Positions 1 through 7,962 are shown, numbered from the stretch's first letter. The stretch: 55,503 nucleotides of DNA from Paenibacillus sp. (GCF_031177825.1 NZ_JAPSKE010000035.1:1-55503); one strand, 5' to 3'. Notes: a model not told the origin generated them from the letters alone. Translations and numbers: made by a program.

Positions 1-94
1 CGAGCCGGTTGAGCGCAGTCGAGAAAATACGGTCGGTACTTTCAACGCCTTCCCCTTGTTGTCCGCCGATTTTCCATGACAATTGGCTAATCAA
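1..94 (-). CDS. korA: 2-oxoacid:ferredoxin oxidoreductase alpha subunit, N-terminal fragment
   Basis: Partial gene running off the left edge. The minus strand reads TTG then codons for ISQLSWKIGGQQGEGVES, the conserved amino end of the alpha subunit of 2-oxoglutarate/2-oxoacid:ferredoxin oxidoreductase (KorA), which with KorB oxidatively decarboxylates 2-oxoacids using CoA and ferredoxin. The glycine-rich KIGGQQGEG stretch belongs to the subunit's gamma-like domain. A TTG start is chosen because AAAGGAG lies 9 nt upstream and the family begins at this point. The position after spoVS and a dipeptidase matches other Paenibacillus-type genomes. A 192-nt gap separates it from the dipeptidase; I see no convincing terminator or promoter there. 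Only 31 codons are visible. Confidence 0.82.
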   Translation of the reverse strand, partial: MISQLSWKIGGQQGEGVESTDRIFSTALNRL

Positions 95-286
95 GAAAGT
101 CCACTCCTTTGGAGGCCGAAAAATAGTTACGTTCGAAGTGAAACCATGAAAATCAGTTTCATATGTCAGTAGTTAGTTTATGATGCCGACATATAAAAAG
201 CAAGAGCTTTCAAGTATCTCAAAAGATAGTATTTTTCGATTGTATCCATACCGTTTCGAGATGGGTTGAGCAACGGACGTTCCGGA

Positions 287-1228
287 TTACATAAAGCGCC
301 CTTGATAATAGGATAACCAATTTCGCCGCAGAAAGCCCTCTACTTGCTCGGAAGTGTAATTTTTTTCGAGTCGTTCCGCTAGCGTCTCATATCCGCCCGG
401 ATGCTCCAGCCCTTTCACCCACGTCTCGATGCCGTCGAAGTCCGAACCGAAGCCGACATGATCCGCCCCGCCCAAGCCGCAGACATAATCGAGATGGCGC
501 AGCACGTCGTCGATCCCGGCTTCGCGTCCGTCGCTTCGAAGGAAATACGGGACGAACGTAATGCCAATGCGGCCGCTCGCCGCGATCAGCGCTCGAATTT
601 GATCGTTGGACAAGTTGCGGGGATGGTCGCAGAGCGACTTCGCATTGGAATGCGAAGCGATCGGGGCGTACCGCGACGTCTCGATTATGTCCCAGAACCC
701 CTTCACCGACAAATGAGAAACGTCGAGCGCCATGCCCAACCGATCGCATTCGGCGACCAGTCTTCTGCCCGCCGCCGTAAGCCCGCCGCCTCTCGGCTCC
801 CGGACGCCGTCCGCGGCCCAGTTCGCGACGTTCCACGTCACGCCGAGCGTCCGCACGCCGAGCGCGTACGCGATGCGTAAGTACGCGAGATTTCCCTCCA
901 GCGCATCGGCGCCCTCCATCGTCAGCATCGCGCCGATTCTCGTCTCCCCGGGACGCATGAGCGTCTCGATGTCCTGCTTCGACCGAATCGGCAGGATGTC
1001 GGGCCTGGCCGCGACGCGCTGTTCGAACGCGTCGATGCTGGCAAGCACCGCGTCGAACGGCCTCCCCTTCCACGCTTCGGGGACGTAGATCGCGAACGCT
1101 TGCAGTTGGACGCTCCCCTCTTTCAGCCGTTTCGCCGTGACGTCCAGGCGTCGGTCGTCCTCGAAGCGGATATCCGAGGCAAGAATCATTTTACTTAAGG
1201 CGTCGCAATGCAGGTCCCAACGTTTCAT
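287..1228 (-). CDS. membrane dipeptidase, peptidase family M19
   Basis: 313-residue zinc dipeptidase of the renal dipeptidase (M19) family, which cleaves dipeptides and some D-containing or cyclic ones. Visible family features are the amino-terminal metal motif DLHCD (residues 5-9), MEGADALE, LGVRTLGVTWN, DVSHLS, IASHSNAKSLCDHPRNL and the closing GSDFDG. An upstream in-frame start would add 21 residues, but these overlap the spoVS terminator. The chosen ATG has AAGGGG about 10 nt upstream and begins MKRWDLHCDAL, as in the family. It has no signal peptide, so it is probably cytoplasmic. The gene follows spoVS after that terminator and precedes korA. The physiological substrate cannot be told from sequence. 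Confidence 0.9.
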   Translation of the reverse strand: MKRWDLHCDALSKMILASDIRFEDDRRLDVTAKRLKEGSVQLQAFAIYVPEAWKGRPFDAVLASIDAFEQRVAARPDILPIRSKQDIETLMRPGETRIGAMLTMEGADALEGNLAYLRIAYALGVRTLGVTWNVANWAADGVREPRGGGLTAAGRRLVAECDRLGMALDVSHLSVKGFWDIIETSRYAPIASHSNAKSLCDHPRNLSNDQIRALIAASGRIGITFVPYFLRSDGREAGIDDVLRHLDYVCGLGGADHVGFGSDFDGIETWVKGLEHPGGYETLAERLEKNYTSEQVEGFLRRNWLSYYQGRFM

Positions 1229-1263
1229 CTCGAATCGCCCCTTCCTCAACCCTTGGTTTGGAC

Positions 1264-1289
1264 AAAAGAAAAAGCCTCTCAGGGAGGCC
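1264..1289 (-). terminator. rho-independent terminator after spoVS
   Basis: On the minus strand a GCCTC/GAGGC stem with a five-base loop is followed by TTTTTCTTTT. It lies 60 nt past the spoVS stop and before the dipeptidase ribosome binding site, so it should end the spoVS transcript. Confidence 0.8.
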
Positions 1290-1351
1290 ATGCGAGCGGA
1301 AACGCGTTATGAATGCGGGATGCCGATGTCCCGGGATGAACGAGGTTCGAA

Positions 1352-1612
1352 CTACCGCGGTTCTACGATCAGCTTGATCGCCGTCCGGTCTTCCCCGTCG
1401 ATGACGATATCGGTGAATGCCGGGATGCAGATCAGGTCGACGCCGCTCGGCGCCACGAAGCCCCTGGCGATCGCTACCGCCTTGATCGCTTGATTCAGCG
1501 CTCCCGCGCCGATCGCTTGCAACTCCGCCCCTCCCCGCTCTCGCAACACCCCTGCCAATGCGCCAGCCACCGAGTTCGGATTCGATTTCGCTGATACTTT
1601 TAATACTTCCAT
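1352..1612 (-). CDS. spoVS: stage V sporulation protein S
   Basis: 86-residue SpoVS, a small Alba-like protein needed for normal septation and coat assembly during sporulation. The sequence is the typical full-length form, starting MEVLKVSAKSNPNSVAGALAG and ending with the AIKLIVEPR type terminus; these proteins are extremely conserved. AGGAGG sits 8 nt before the ATG. It is flanked upstream by ymdB, as in Bacillus subtilis, and followed by its own terminator. A sigma-H-like sequence about 50 nt upstream could give separate expression early in sporulation, although readthrough from rny-ymdB is also possible. Confidence 0.97.
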   Translation of the reverse strand: MEVLKVSAKSNPNSVAGALAGVLRERGGAELQAIGAGALNQAIKAVAIARGFVAPSGVDLICIPAFTDIVIDGEDRTAIKLIVEPR

Positions 1613-1658
1613 GAATTGGACCTCCTCGGGAAAGCTTCACTCATTCCGGTATTCATGT

Positions 1659-1688
1659 ATATTCGCATGTTTTCGGAATCATTCCACC
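1659..1688 (-). promoter_or_regulatory. candidate sigma-H promoter of spoVS
   Basis: The minus strand carries GGTGGAATG, 12 nt, then TGCGAATAT. This resembles the sigma-H consensus (RnAGGAwWW / RnnGAATww) with about three mismatches. Spacing and position, 47 nt before the start codon, fit. In B. subtilis spoVS is a sigma-H gene. It is a weak match judged by eye. Confidence 0.4.
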
Positions 1689-1759
1689 CGAGGAGGCTTG
1701 GCTTGGGTCTCTTTTTGATTTATCTCACAATTCTGAATAGTTCCACATGGAACAATCGA

Positions 1760-2554
1760 TTAGAACATCTTAAACTCGCCTTCGTAGATTCGAATCGACT
1801 TTATCGACTTCGCCTTGCCCGTCGACTCGTCGATGTCGATCACGACGCCGTGAAACTGGTACTTCCCTTCGGCGGCCGCGAACCGGACAGGCAGCTGCGT
1901 TAGAAATTTCGTCAGGACGGCTTCCCGTTCCATCCCGAGAATCCCTTCTCTAGAGCCCGTCATCCCGACGTCCGTAATGTACGCCGTTCCGTTCGGCAGC
2001 AGCTGCTCGTCGTTCGTCTGCACATGCGTATGCGTCCCGACGACCGCGGACGCCTTGCCGTCCAAATACCATCCGACCGCCAGCTTCTCGGAGGTCGCCT
2101 CCGCGTGGACGTCGACGAGCGTCGCGACGGGACGCTTCTTCGACTTGTCGAACAACTTGTCGAGCGTTCGGAACGGACAATCGAGCGGCGGCAGGAAGGC
2201 GCGCCCCATTATGTTGATCAGCAGCAGCTCCTTCCCGTTCGCCTTCAGCGTCACGCTGCCTTGGCCGGGCGTACCCGGCGGGAAGTTCGCCGGTCGGATG
2301 AGCCTCGGCTCCTTATCGATAAACTCGAAGATGTCTTTATTATCCCACGTATGGTTGCCCATGGAGATGCCGTGCACGCCCAGCTCGAAAAATTCGTTCG
2401 CGATCGCGCCCGTAATTCCCTTGCCGCCTGCGGCGTTCTCGCCGTTCACGACGATGAAATCCGGCTTATGCGTTTGTTTCAACGCCGGCAAATTTTCCTT
2501 CAGCGCCCGCCGGCCCGTCGAGCCGACGATATCGCCGATAAACAATACTTTCAC
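1760..2554 (-). CDS. ymdB: YmdB-type metallophosphoesterase (TIGR00282 family)
   Basis: 264-residue calcineurin-like phosphoesterase; the B. subtilis homologue hydrolyses 2',3'-cAMP and affects biofilm, motility and RNA turnover. Metal and catalytic motifs are visible: FIGDIVGSTG at the amino end, VVNGENAAGGKG, GNHTWDNK, DVHAEATSEK and GTHTHVQTNDE. A GTG start is chosen, with AAAGGAG 11 nt upstream; upstream in-frame codons run back into the rny 3' end in a meaningless frame. The resulting length equals that of the B. subtilis protein. It follows rny after 91 nt containing a stem-loop. The rny-ymdB pairing is conserved and suggests shared control of RNA metabolism. Confidence 0.95.
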   Translation of the reverse strand: MKVLFIGDIVGSTGRRALKENLPALKQTHKPDFIVVNGENAAGGKGITGAIANEFFELGVHGISMGNHTWDNKDIFEFIDKEPRLIRPANFPPGTPGQGSVTLKANGKELLLINIMGRAFLPPLDCPFRTLDKLFDKSKKRPVATLVDVHAEATSEKLAVGWYLDGKASAVVGTHTHVQTNDEQLLPNGTAYITDVGMTGSREGILGMEREAVLTKFLTQLPVRFAAAEGKYQFHGVVIDIDESTGKAKSIKSIRIYEGEFKMF

Positions 2555-2599
2555 TTTCGTCCCAGCTCCTTTTCGTGCGCGACTGTCGCGAAACAGGAA

Positions 2600-2634
2600 C
2601 GGCTGTCCCAGTCGGAATCGCACCGGGACAGCCG
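2600..2634 (-). terminator. stem-loop between rny and ymdB
   Basis: A perfect 10-bp inverted repeat (CGGCTGTCCC/GGGACAGCCG) with a 15-nt loop sits 11 nt after the rny stop. No uridine run follows on the minus strand, so it is more likely a transcript-stabilising or processing hairpin, or a weak terminator that reduces ymdB expression. Confidence 0.5.
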
Positions 2635-2645
2635 CCTTGTCGATA

Positions 2646-4190
2646 TTATTTTGCGTATTCCACCGCGCGGGTTTCGCGAATGACCGTGACCTTAATATGC
2701 CCCGGATAATCGAGTTCGTTCTCGATTTTCTTCGTGATGTCCCGTGCCAGACGGAACGATTCCGCATCGTCGATGCGCTCCGGCTGCACCATGACGCGAA
2801 TTTCGCGTCCGGCTTGGATCGCGTACGACTTCTCGACGCCTTCGAACGACTCTGAGATTTCCTCGAGACGCTGCAGACGCTTGATATACGTCTCCAACGT
2901 TTCGCGGCGCGCTCCCGGTCTTGCCGCGGACAAGGCGTCCGCCGCGCCGACGAGCATCGCGATGACCGACGTCGCCTCCGTATCGCCGTGATGCGATGCG
3001 ATACTGTTGACGACGACCGGATGCTCCTTGTATTTCTTGCCGATCTCGACGCCGATCTCGACGTGGGAGCCTTCGACCTCGTGGTCCAGCGCTTTCCCGA
3101 TATCGTGCAGTAAGCCCGCACGCTTCGCGAGGGTGATGTCCTCGCCCAGCTCTCCGGCCATCAGACCGGCCAAGTAGGCGACCTCCATCGAATGCTTCAG
3201 CACGTTCTGGCCGTAGCTTGTACGGAACTTCAGGCGACCCAAGATCTTGATCAAATCCGGATGCAACCCGTGAACGCCGACCTCGAACGTCGCTTGCTCG
3301 CCGTATTCGCGAATCCGCTCGTCCACTTCCTTGCGGGATTTCTCCACCATCTCTTCGATCCGAGCCGGGTGAATCCGTCCGTCCGCGACGAGCTTCTCGA
3401 GCGCGTTGCGAGCGATCTCTCTTCGAATCGGATCGAAGCCCGACAAGATGACGGCCTCCGGCGTATCGTCGATAATGAGATCGATGCCCGTCAGCGTCTC
3501 GAGCGCGCGAATGTTGCGACCTTCGCGACCGATAATGCGGCCCTTCATCTCCTCGTTCGGCAGCGCGACGACGGATACCGTCGTCTCCGCGACGTGGTCC
3601 GCCGCGCAGCGCTGGATCGACAAGGTGATAATTTCCCGCGCCTTCTTGTCCGCTTCTTCTTTCGCTTGCTGCTCGATTTCCTTCATCAACTGAGCCGCTT
3701 CGAGACGTACTTCGCTCTCGACGTTGCTCAGAATCATCTGCTTCGCATCTTCCTGCGTCAAGCCGGAGATGCGCTCCAGTTCCTCGACTTGCTTGCGATA
3801 GAGAGCGTCGATCTGCTGTTGCGTCTCTTCTACGCGCTTCTCTTTGTTGGCAAGCTGCTCTTCTTTACGCTCTAAAGAATCGAGTTTCTTATCCAGCGTT
3901 TCCTCTTTCTGCTGTAACCTTCGTTCCTGTCGTTGCGTTTCGTTGCGACGTTCGCGAATGTCTCGTTCGGCTTCGGAGCGAAGCTTATGGATTTCGTCTT
4001 TCGCTTCCAGGACCGCTTCTTTCTTCAGCGCCTCGGCTTCTTTCGAAGCGTTATCGAGAATATTCCGAGCCGCTTCCTCCGCACTTGAGATTTTGGCTTC
4101 GGCAATGGACTTGCGAATAAGGTAACCGATCCCAAAGCATGCTGCGCCAACAAGGAGAGCGATGATGAGCGTGACCCACCAGTAGGTCAT
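2646..4190 (-). CDS. rny: ribonuclease Y
   Basis: 514-residue RNase Y, the membrane-anchored endoribonuclease that initiates mRNA decay in Bacillota. Domain order: one amino-terminal transmembrane helix (about residues 5-25), a long charged coiled coil (about 30-200, rich in E/K/R/Q), a KH RNA-binding domain with GRIIGREGRNIR at 218-229, and an HD phosphohydrolase domain with the HD pair at 362-363 (LLHDIGKALDHE). Its carboxy end DYPGHIKVTVIRETRAVEYAK is typical. The ATG has GGGAGG 9 nt upstream. A strong sigma-A promoter overlaps the recX stop, giving a leader of about 150 nt. Length and order recX-rny-ymdB-spoVS match relatives. Confidence 0.98.
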   Translation of the reverse strand: MTYWWVTLIIALLVGAACFGIGYLIRKSIAEAKISSAEEAARNILDNASKEAEALKKEAVLEAKDEIHKLRSEAERDIRERRNETQRQERRLQQKEETLDKKLDSLERKEEQLANKEKRVEETQQQIDALYRKQVEELERISGLTQEDAKQMILSNVESEVRLEAAQLMKEIEQQAKEEADKKAREIITLSIQRCAADHVAETTVSVVALPNEEMKGRIIGREGRNIRALETLTGIDLIIDDTPEAVILSGFDPIRREIARNALEKLVADGRIHPARIEEMVEKSRKEVDERIREYGEQATFEVGVHGLHPDLIKILGRLKFRTSYGQNVLKHSMEVAYLAGLMAGELGEDITLAKRAGLLHDIGKALDHEVEGSHVEIGVEIGKKYKEHPVVVNSIASHHGDTEATSVIAMLVGAADALSAARPGARRETLETYIKRLQRLEEISESFEGVEKSYAIQAGREIRVMVQPERIDDAESFRLARDITKKIENELDYPGHIKVTVIRETRAVEYAK

Positions 4191-4226
4191 CTAGTTCACC
4201 TCCCCGTTGCCACACAACGATTGAGC

Positions 4227-4286
4227 TTATCCTTCGAGGCCCAACGATGTGTTCTTTTTTAGTTGTAGTTGCGTTCGCTTTGACAT
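4227..4286 (-). CDS. possible 19-residue leader peptide in the rny 5' UTR
   Basis: Within the rny leader an ATG with a GAGAG-like sequence 7 nt upstream opens a 19-codon basic reading frame, MSKRTQLQLKKNTSLGLEG, ending in TAA 36 nt before rny. It lies downstream of the predicted promoter and is therefore transcribed. I do not recognise it. It may be a leader peptide or chance. Conservation in relatives would decide. Confidence 0.22.
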   Translation of the reverse strand: MSKRTQLQLKKNTSLGLEG

Positions 4287-4352
4287 TGCAGTTCTCTCTT
4301 CTCGCGCGTTCCGTAAAGAATTGGCGAAAATGAAAATTGAATATACCATTTC

Positions 4353-4382
4353 ATTGTAGCTGTCACTAAAGAAAATTGTCAA
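4353..4382 (-). promoter_or_regulatory. sigma-A promoter of rny-ymdB
   Basis: TTGACA, 18 nt, TACAAT on the minus strand. The -35 box is perfect and the -10 box has one mismatch. It lies immediately after the recX stop, so rny has its own promoter independent of recA-recX. Confidence 0.75.
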
Positions 4383-4389
4383 GCAACGA

Positions 4390-5067
4390 CTATTCCCATC
4401 CCCAATCCTCTTCCTCGGCGCCGGTCGGCTCGTCCGCCGTCGCCTCGCGCACCGCTTCCCGGACCGCGGCCGCGGAGAAGCCTCGCCGAGCCAAGTACGC
4501 ATACAGTTTCCGCTTCGCGGCGACGCGATCCTCTTGTCCGGACAGCGTCCTCCACCGCTTGCGCGCGACCGTCGTCGCGGACGCCTTCTCCTCCTCGGGG
4601 TCGATGTCTCCCACCGCTTCTTGAACGGTAGCTTTGGCGACGCCCTTCTGCAGCAGCTCCTGCTTGATCCACTGCTTGCCCTTGCCCTGCCGCTGCAGCC
4701 GCTCCTCCGCCAGCGATCGGCTGAACCGTTCGTCGTCTACGTACCGCTGCTCGGTCAGCCGCCTCACGCAGTCGTCGATCGCAGACGGTTCGTATTCCTT
4801 GCGGACCAGGTACGTCCGGATTTCCTTCTCGGTTCGGGGACGGTTGCCGAGCCAACGTACGGCCTTCACGTACGCGTCCTGACGTTCTTCGTCACGCAGC
4901 ACCTCTTCCAACCGGTCCGGCGGTACGGACTGCCCCTTGAACAGGCGGTGCCGCATCAAGACGTCCTCATGAACCGCGAAGGCGAACTCGTCGTCGATGA
5001 ACACGTTATATCGATACTGCTGTTTCTTCTGCTTCTCTACCGATGTAATGACGCCTTGCGGTTCCAT
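4390..5067 (-). CDS. recX: RecA regulator RecX
   Basis: 225-residue RecX, which binds RecA filaments and modulates recombination. It shows the alpha-helical three-repeat layout: RWLGNRPRTEKEIRTYL (repeat 1), RRLTEQRYVDDERFSRSLAEE (repeat 2) and QWIKQELLQKGVAKATVQEAV (repeat 3), followed by a partial fourth repeat in the carboxy-terminal third, RKLYAYLARRGFSAAAVREAV. The start is MEPQGVITSVEK, with AAGGAGG 9 nt upstream; an in-frame codon 12 residues earlier lacks a ribosome site and lies against the recA terminator. It sits directly downstream of recA, beyond a hairpin, the usual recA-recX arrangement in Paenibacillus. An acidic tail follows (DEPTGAEEEDWGWE). Confidence 0.93.
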   Translation of the reverse strand: MEPQGVITSVEKQKKQQYRYNVFIDDEFAFAVHEDVLMRHRLFKGQSVPPDRLEEVLRDEERQDAYVKAVRWLGNRPRTEKEIRTYLVRKEYEPSAIDDCVRRLTEQRYVDDERFSRSLAEERLQRQGKGKQWIKQELLQKGVAKATVQEAVGDIDPEEEKASATTVARKRWRTLSGQEDRVAAKRKLYAYLARRGFSAAAVREAVREATADEPTGAEEEDWGWE

Positions 5068-5091
5068 TCGTCTCTTCCTCCTTACGCAACC

Positions 5092-5125
5092 GAAAACCGG
5101 CACCCGACGGTGGCCGGGTGCCGGT
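5092..5125 (-). terminator. hairpin between recA and recX
   Basis: An 11-bp perfect stem, ACCGGCACCCG/CGGGTGCCGGT, with an eight-base loop is followed by TTTTCGG. The short T run suggests partial termination, which would set recX expression below that of recA by readthrough. Confidence 0.65.
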
Positions 5126-5171
5126 GCGTATTGTTCTTATGAGAGTTCTTACAACGGATCTACAACGATTC

Positions 5172-6224
5172 TTACGCTTCCGCTTCCTCGTCGAAATCGT
5201 CGTCTTCGTCCTCGGCAGCTATGCCTGCAGGCAATCCGGGCGCGACGACCGTCGCTTCGCGGATCTTCTTGTCGATCACTTCCGCGATCTTCGGATTGTC
5301 CTTCAAGAATTGCTTCGCATTCTCCCGTCCTTGACCGAGGCGTTCGCCGTCGAACGAGAACCACGCGCCGCTCTTCTGAACGATATCGAGCTCCGTCCCG
5401 ATGTCGATGATGCTGCCCTCTCGCGAGATGCCTTCGCCGTACATGATGTCGATCTCCGCTTGCTTGAACGGCGGAGCGACTTTATTCTTCACGACCTTGA
5501 TCCGCGTGCGGTTACCGACCATGTCGTTGCCTTGCTTGATCGTCTCGATCCGTCGAACTTCCAAACGGACGGAGGAGTAGAACTTCAATGCGCGGCCGCC
5601 CGGCGTCGTCTCCGGGTTGCCGAACATGACGCCGACCTTCTCGCGAAGCTGGTTGATGAAGATCGCGATCGTCTTGGACTTGCTGATCGCGCCGGACAGC
5701 TTCCGCAGCGCCTGCGACATGAGTCGCGCTTGCAAGCCTACGTGAGAATCGCCCATCTCGCCTTCGATCTCGGCCTTCGGCACGAGCGCCGCGACGGAGT
5801 CGATGACGATAATGTCGACGGCGCCGCTGCGAACGAGCGCTTCGGCGATCTCGAGCGCCTGCTCGCCCGTATCCGGCTGGGACAGAAGCAGCTCGTCGAT
5901 GTTGATGCCGAGCTTCGAAGCGTACACCGGATCGAGCGCATGCTCGGCGTCGATGAAGGCGGCTTGTCCGCCTCTCTTCTGTACTTCCGCAATCGCGTGC
6001 AGCGCGACCGTCGTCTTACCGGACGATTCCGGTCCGTAAATCTCAATGATTCGGCCTCTCGGGAAGCCGCCTACCCCGAGCGATATATCAAGCGCGAGCG
6101 ATCCGCTGGACACGGTCTCGACTTGCATATGCGCGCTTTCTCCAAGCTTCATGATTGAACCCTTGCCGAATTGTTTCTCGATCTGGCGGAGCGCCATCTC
6201 TAATGCGGCTTTCCGATCGCTCAC
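5172..6224 (-). CDS. recA: recombinase RecA
   Basis: 350-residue RecA, the ATP-dependent strand-exchange protein and SOS coprotease. Walker A GPESSGKT is at residues 64-71; other family marks are DAEHALDPVYA, VIDSVAALVPKAE, INQLREKVGVMFGNPETTPGG (L2/DNA-binding region) and an acidic carboxy tail (EDEDDDFDEEAEA). A GTG start (VSDRKAALEMALRQ) is preferred because a purine-rich AAGGAAG lies about 8 nt upstream and the length equals the family norm; the frame open further upstream is not RecA-like. The gene is monocistronic or bicistronic with recX. It has its own promoter and LexA box. Confidence 0.99.
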   Translation of the reverse strand: MSDRKAALEMALRQIEKQFGKGSIMKLGESAHMQVETVSSGSLALDISLGVGGFPRGRIIEIYGPESSGKTTVALHAIAEVQKRGGQAAFIDAEHALDPVYASKLGINIDELLLSQPDTGEQALEIAEALVRSGAVDIIVIDSVAALVPKAEIEGEMGDSHVGLQARLMSQALRKLSGAISKSKTIAIFINQLREKVGVMFGNPETTPGGRALKFYSSVRLEVRRIETIKQGNDMVGNRTRIKVVKNKVAPPFKQAEIDIMYGEGISREGSIIDIGTELDIVQKSGAWFSFDGERLGQGRENAKQFLKDNPKIAEVIDKKIREATVVAPGLPAGIAAEDEDDDFDEEAEA

Positions 6225-6254
6225 AATGAACACTTCCTTTTCTCTGATAATTGT

Positions 6255-6283
6255 ATGATACCTTCTTTTCGTCTCCTTGCCAA
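6255..6283 (-). promoter_or_regulatory. sigma-A promoter of recA
   Basis: TTGGCA, 17 nt, TATCAT on the minus strand, about 30 nt from the GTG start. The LexA box lies just upstream of the -35 hexamer, so repressor and polymerase would compete. Confidence 0.75.
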
Positions 6284-6292
6284 CCATTTTTT

Positions 6293-6306
6293 CGAACATA
6301 CATTCG
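6293..6306. promoter_or_regulatory. LexA (SOS) box of recA
   Basis: CGAATGTATGTTCG on the minus strand fits the Bacillus LexA/DinR consensus CGAACRNRYGTTYG at all but one position. The B. subtilis recA box carries the same T at that position. Its place 9 nt upstream of the -35 box supports damage-inducible control. Confidence 0.85.
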
Positions 6307-6553
6307 ACTTTTTTTGTTTCGCGTCGCTGTTGACGTTCGCTTCCATATCGTCCGCGCAACGGTGTGTATACCGCCGCCGTCGATCTTCCTTCGGCAGACG
6401 CCTACTACTCCGCCGCACTGCGCACGCTGTACGCAAATCTTCTTTCGCGCACTTCCTGCGCGCACTCGCCTAGCGTCGGTAACGGCGCTGCCCAACGGTC
6501 CACGCCGCTTGACCGCAGTCATGCCCCTTCGCGCATCCCCGGCCGGGAGACAG

Positions 6554-6589
6554 CAAAAAAACCGCGGCAAATCACGATTCGCCACGGTT
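6554..6589 (-). terminator. terminator after cinA
   Basis: A 13-bp stem with two wobble pairs (AACCGTGGCGAAT/ATTTGCCGCGGTT), a four-base loop and a run of T on the minus strand. It closes the rimO-pgsA-cinA unit and isolates recA. Confidence 0.85.
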
Positions 6590-6635
6590 CTTCCGTACCC
6601 CCATCATACCCCGAACGCCGCCGATTTGGCAAGCA

Positions 6636-7883
6636 TTACCGGAGGCGCTTCCACAGCTCATAGAAGCCGGCGCGGCAGGCGCGCAGCTTTACGATCTCGC
6701 GGCTGCCGGACAGCTTCAGCTCGCGCACCTCCGTCGCCTTCCCCTCCTCGGCGACGCCGAGGTATACGAGTCCGGCCGGCTTGCCGTCGGCGGATGGTCC
6801 GGGCCCGGCCACGCCCGTGAACGACACCGCGAACGTCGTCCCGAGCCGCTTCCGCGCGCCTTCCGCCATGCTCGCCGCCGTCTCGGCGCTGACCGCTCCA
6901 GGGGCGCCTGGGCCGCTCAGGAGCGACTCCGACACGCCGAGAAGCGCCGTCTTCGCGGCGTTCGTGTAGCTGACGATGCCGCCGGCGAACGCCTCGGAGC
7001 TTCCCGGATGCGACGTCGTCATGTCCGCGAACAAGCCGCCCGTGCAGCTCTCCGCCGCGGCGAGCGTCGCTCCGCGCTCGCGCAGCAGCCGCACGATGAC
7101 CGCGTCCAAGCTGACGTCCTCCTCGGCGTACAGATGGTCTCCGACGCGACGACGGATTTCCGCCTCCGTCTCCGCCATCTTGGCGAACGCCTCGGCTTCG
7201 GTCGAAGCGCGCGACGTCAGCCGAATCATCACTTCGCCTTCCTTCGCGTACGGCGCGATCGTCGGATCCGCTTGGGATTCGATCAGATCGAGCAGCGCAT
7301 GCTCGAGACCCGACTCCCCGATCCCTGCGAACTTCAGAGATTTCGAGAATAACGGCAGCGCGTCGTTCATATTCGCCCGGAGCCACGGCTTGGCGTACCG
7401 GTCGAACATCGGCTTCAGCTCCCGCGGCGGCCCCGGCAGCAGCACGTACAGCTTGCCGTCCCGGCGGAGCGCCGTGCCGACGGCCATCCCCGTATCGTTC
7501 GGCAGCACGTCCGCACCCGCAAGCGTCAGCGCTTGACGGCGGTTGCTCTCCACCATGACGGCTCCCCGCTCGGCGAAATACGCTTCGATCTTCCGCATGC
7601 CTTCGTCGTCCATCACAAGCTCCGCCCCGACGTGTTGGCCGAGCGCGTCCCGCGTCAGGTCGTCCATCGTCGGACCGAGCCCGCCCGTGCAGATGACGAT
7701 GTCCGCCCGCTCCGACGCGATCCGAAGCGCCGACACGATGCGATCCACGTTATCGCCTACCACAGTCTGGTAGTAGACGTCGATGCCGATGCCGGCGCAA
7801 GATTCCGCCAAATATTGCGCGTTCGTATTCACGATCTGTCCGAGCAGCAGCTCCGTGCCGACCGCTACGATTTCCGCCTTCAT
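6636..7883 (-). CDS. cinA: CinA: nicotinamide-nucleotide amidase / competence-damage protein
   Basis: 415-residue CinA. The amino half (about 1-170) is a molybdopterin-binding-like fold (MKAEIVAVGTELLLGQIVNTN; TGGLGPTMDDLT) giving ADP-ribose pyrophosphatase activity in studied members. The carboxy half (about 250-415) is the NMN deamidase domain with AAAESCTGGLFADM, GGIVSYTNAAK and SFTGVAGPGPS. The protein acts in pyridine nucleotide recycling; in transforming bacteria it is also linked to RecA. GGGGAG precedes the ATG. It lies after pgsA and a terminator-like hairpin and before recA, the standard pgsA-cinA-recA order. Confidence 0.97.
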   Translation of the reverse strand: MKAEIVAVGTELLLGQIVNTNAQYLAESCAGIGIDVYYQTVVGDNVDRIVSALRIASERADIVICTGGLGPTMDDLTRDALGQHVGAELVMDDEGMRKIEAYFAERGAVMVESNRRQALTLAGADVLPNDTGMAVGTALRRDGKLYVLLPGPPRELKPMFDRYAKPWLRANMNDALPLFSKSLKFAGIGESGLEHALLDLIESQADPTIAPYAKEGEVMIRLTSRASTEAEAFAKMAETEAEIRRRVGDHLYAEEDVSLDAVIVRLLRERGATLAAAESCTGGLFADMTTSHPGSSEAFAGGIVSYTNAAKTALLGVSESLLSGPGAPGAVSAETAASMAEGARKRLGTTFAVSFTGVAGPGPSADGKPAGLVYLGVAEEGKATEVRELKLSGSREIVKLRACRAGFYELWKRLR

Positions 7884-7905
7884 GCCGCAACACTCCCCTG
7901 TTTAG

Positions 7906-7958
7906 AAAAAAAGAAAAGCCGATCGGACGCAAGCGCGCGGCGCTTCCTTCGATTCGGC
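7906..7958 (-). terminator. terminator between pgsA and cinA
   Basis: Minus-strand GCCGAATCG pairs with CGATCGGC (one bulge), with an inner AAGCGC/GCGCTT stem, followed by TTTTCTTTTTTTC. It is a strong rho-independent terminator only 22 nt before the cinA start, so cinA must depend on readthrough or on a promoter I cannot see. Confidence 0.75.
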
Positions 7959-7962
7959 CTCC

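Larger units (their letters stand above)
6225..6635. other. 411-nt intergenic region between cinA and recA
   Basis: It holds, from the recA side outward, the recA leader, its sigma-A promoter (6255-6283), the LexA box (6293-6306) and the cinA terminator (6554-6589). Between about 6307 and 6553 I see only GC-rich sequence with no convincing gene; the open frames there continue into recA out of frame and have no ribosome binding site. Confidence 0.7.

Noticed and set aside
95..286. Possible promoter (TTGCTT-17-TAAACT) and a CATAAACTA sigma-K-like box before korA.
   Set aside because: The sigma-A match is poor and the sigma-K -35 AC is absent at the required distance.
1739..1754. AGTTCCACATGGAACA resembles the ParB site parS.
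   Set aside because: Three mismatches including the central CG step, and the palindrome is broken in the middle; chance or a weak hairpin after ymdB is more likely.
6088..6585. 165-residue minus-strand frame between cinA and recA.
   Set aside because: It runs into recA out of frame, crosses the recA promoter and LexA box, and has no recognisable protein features.
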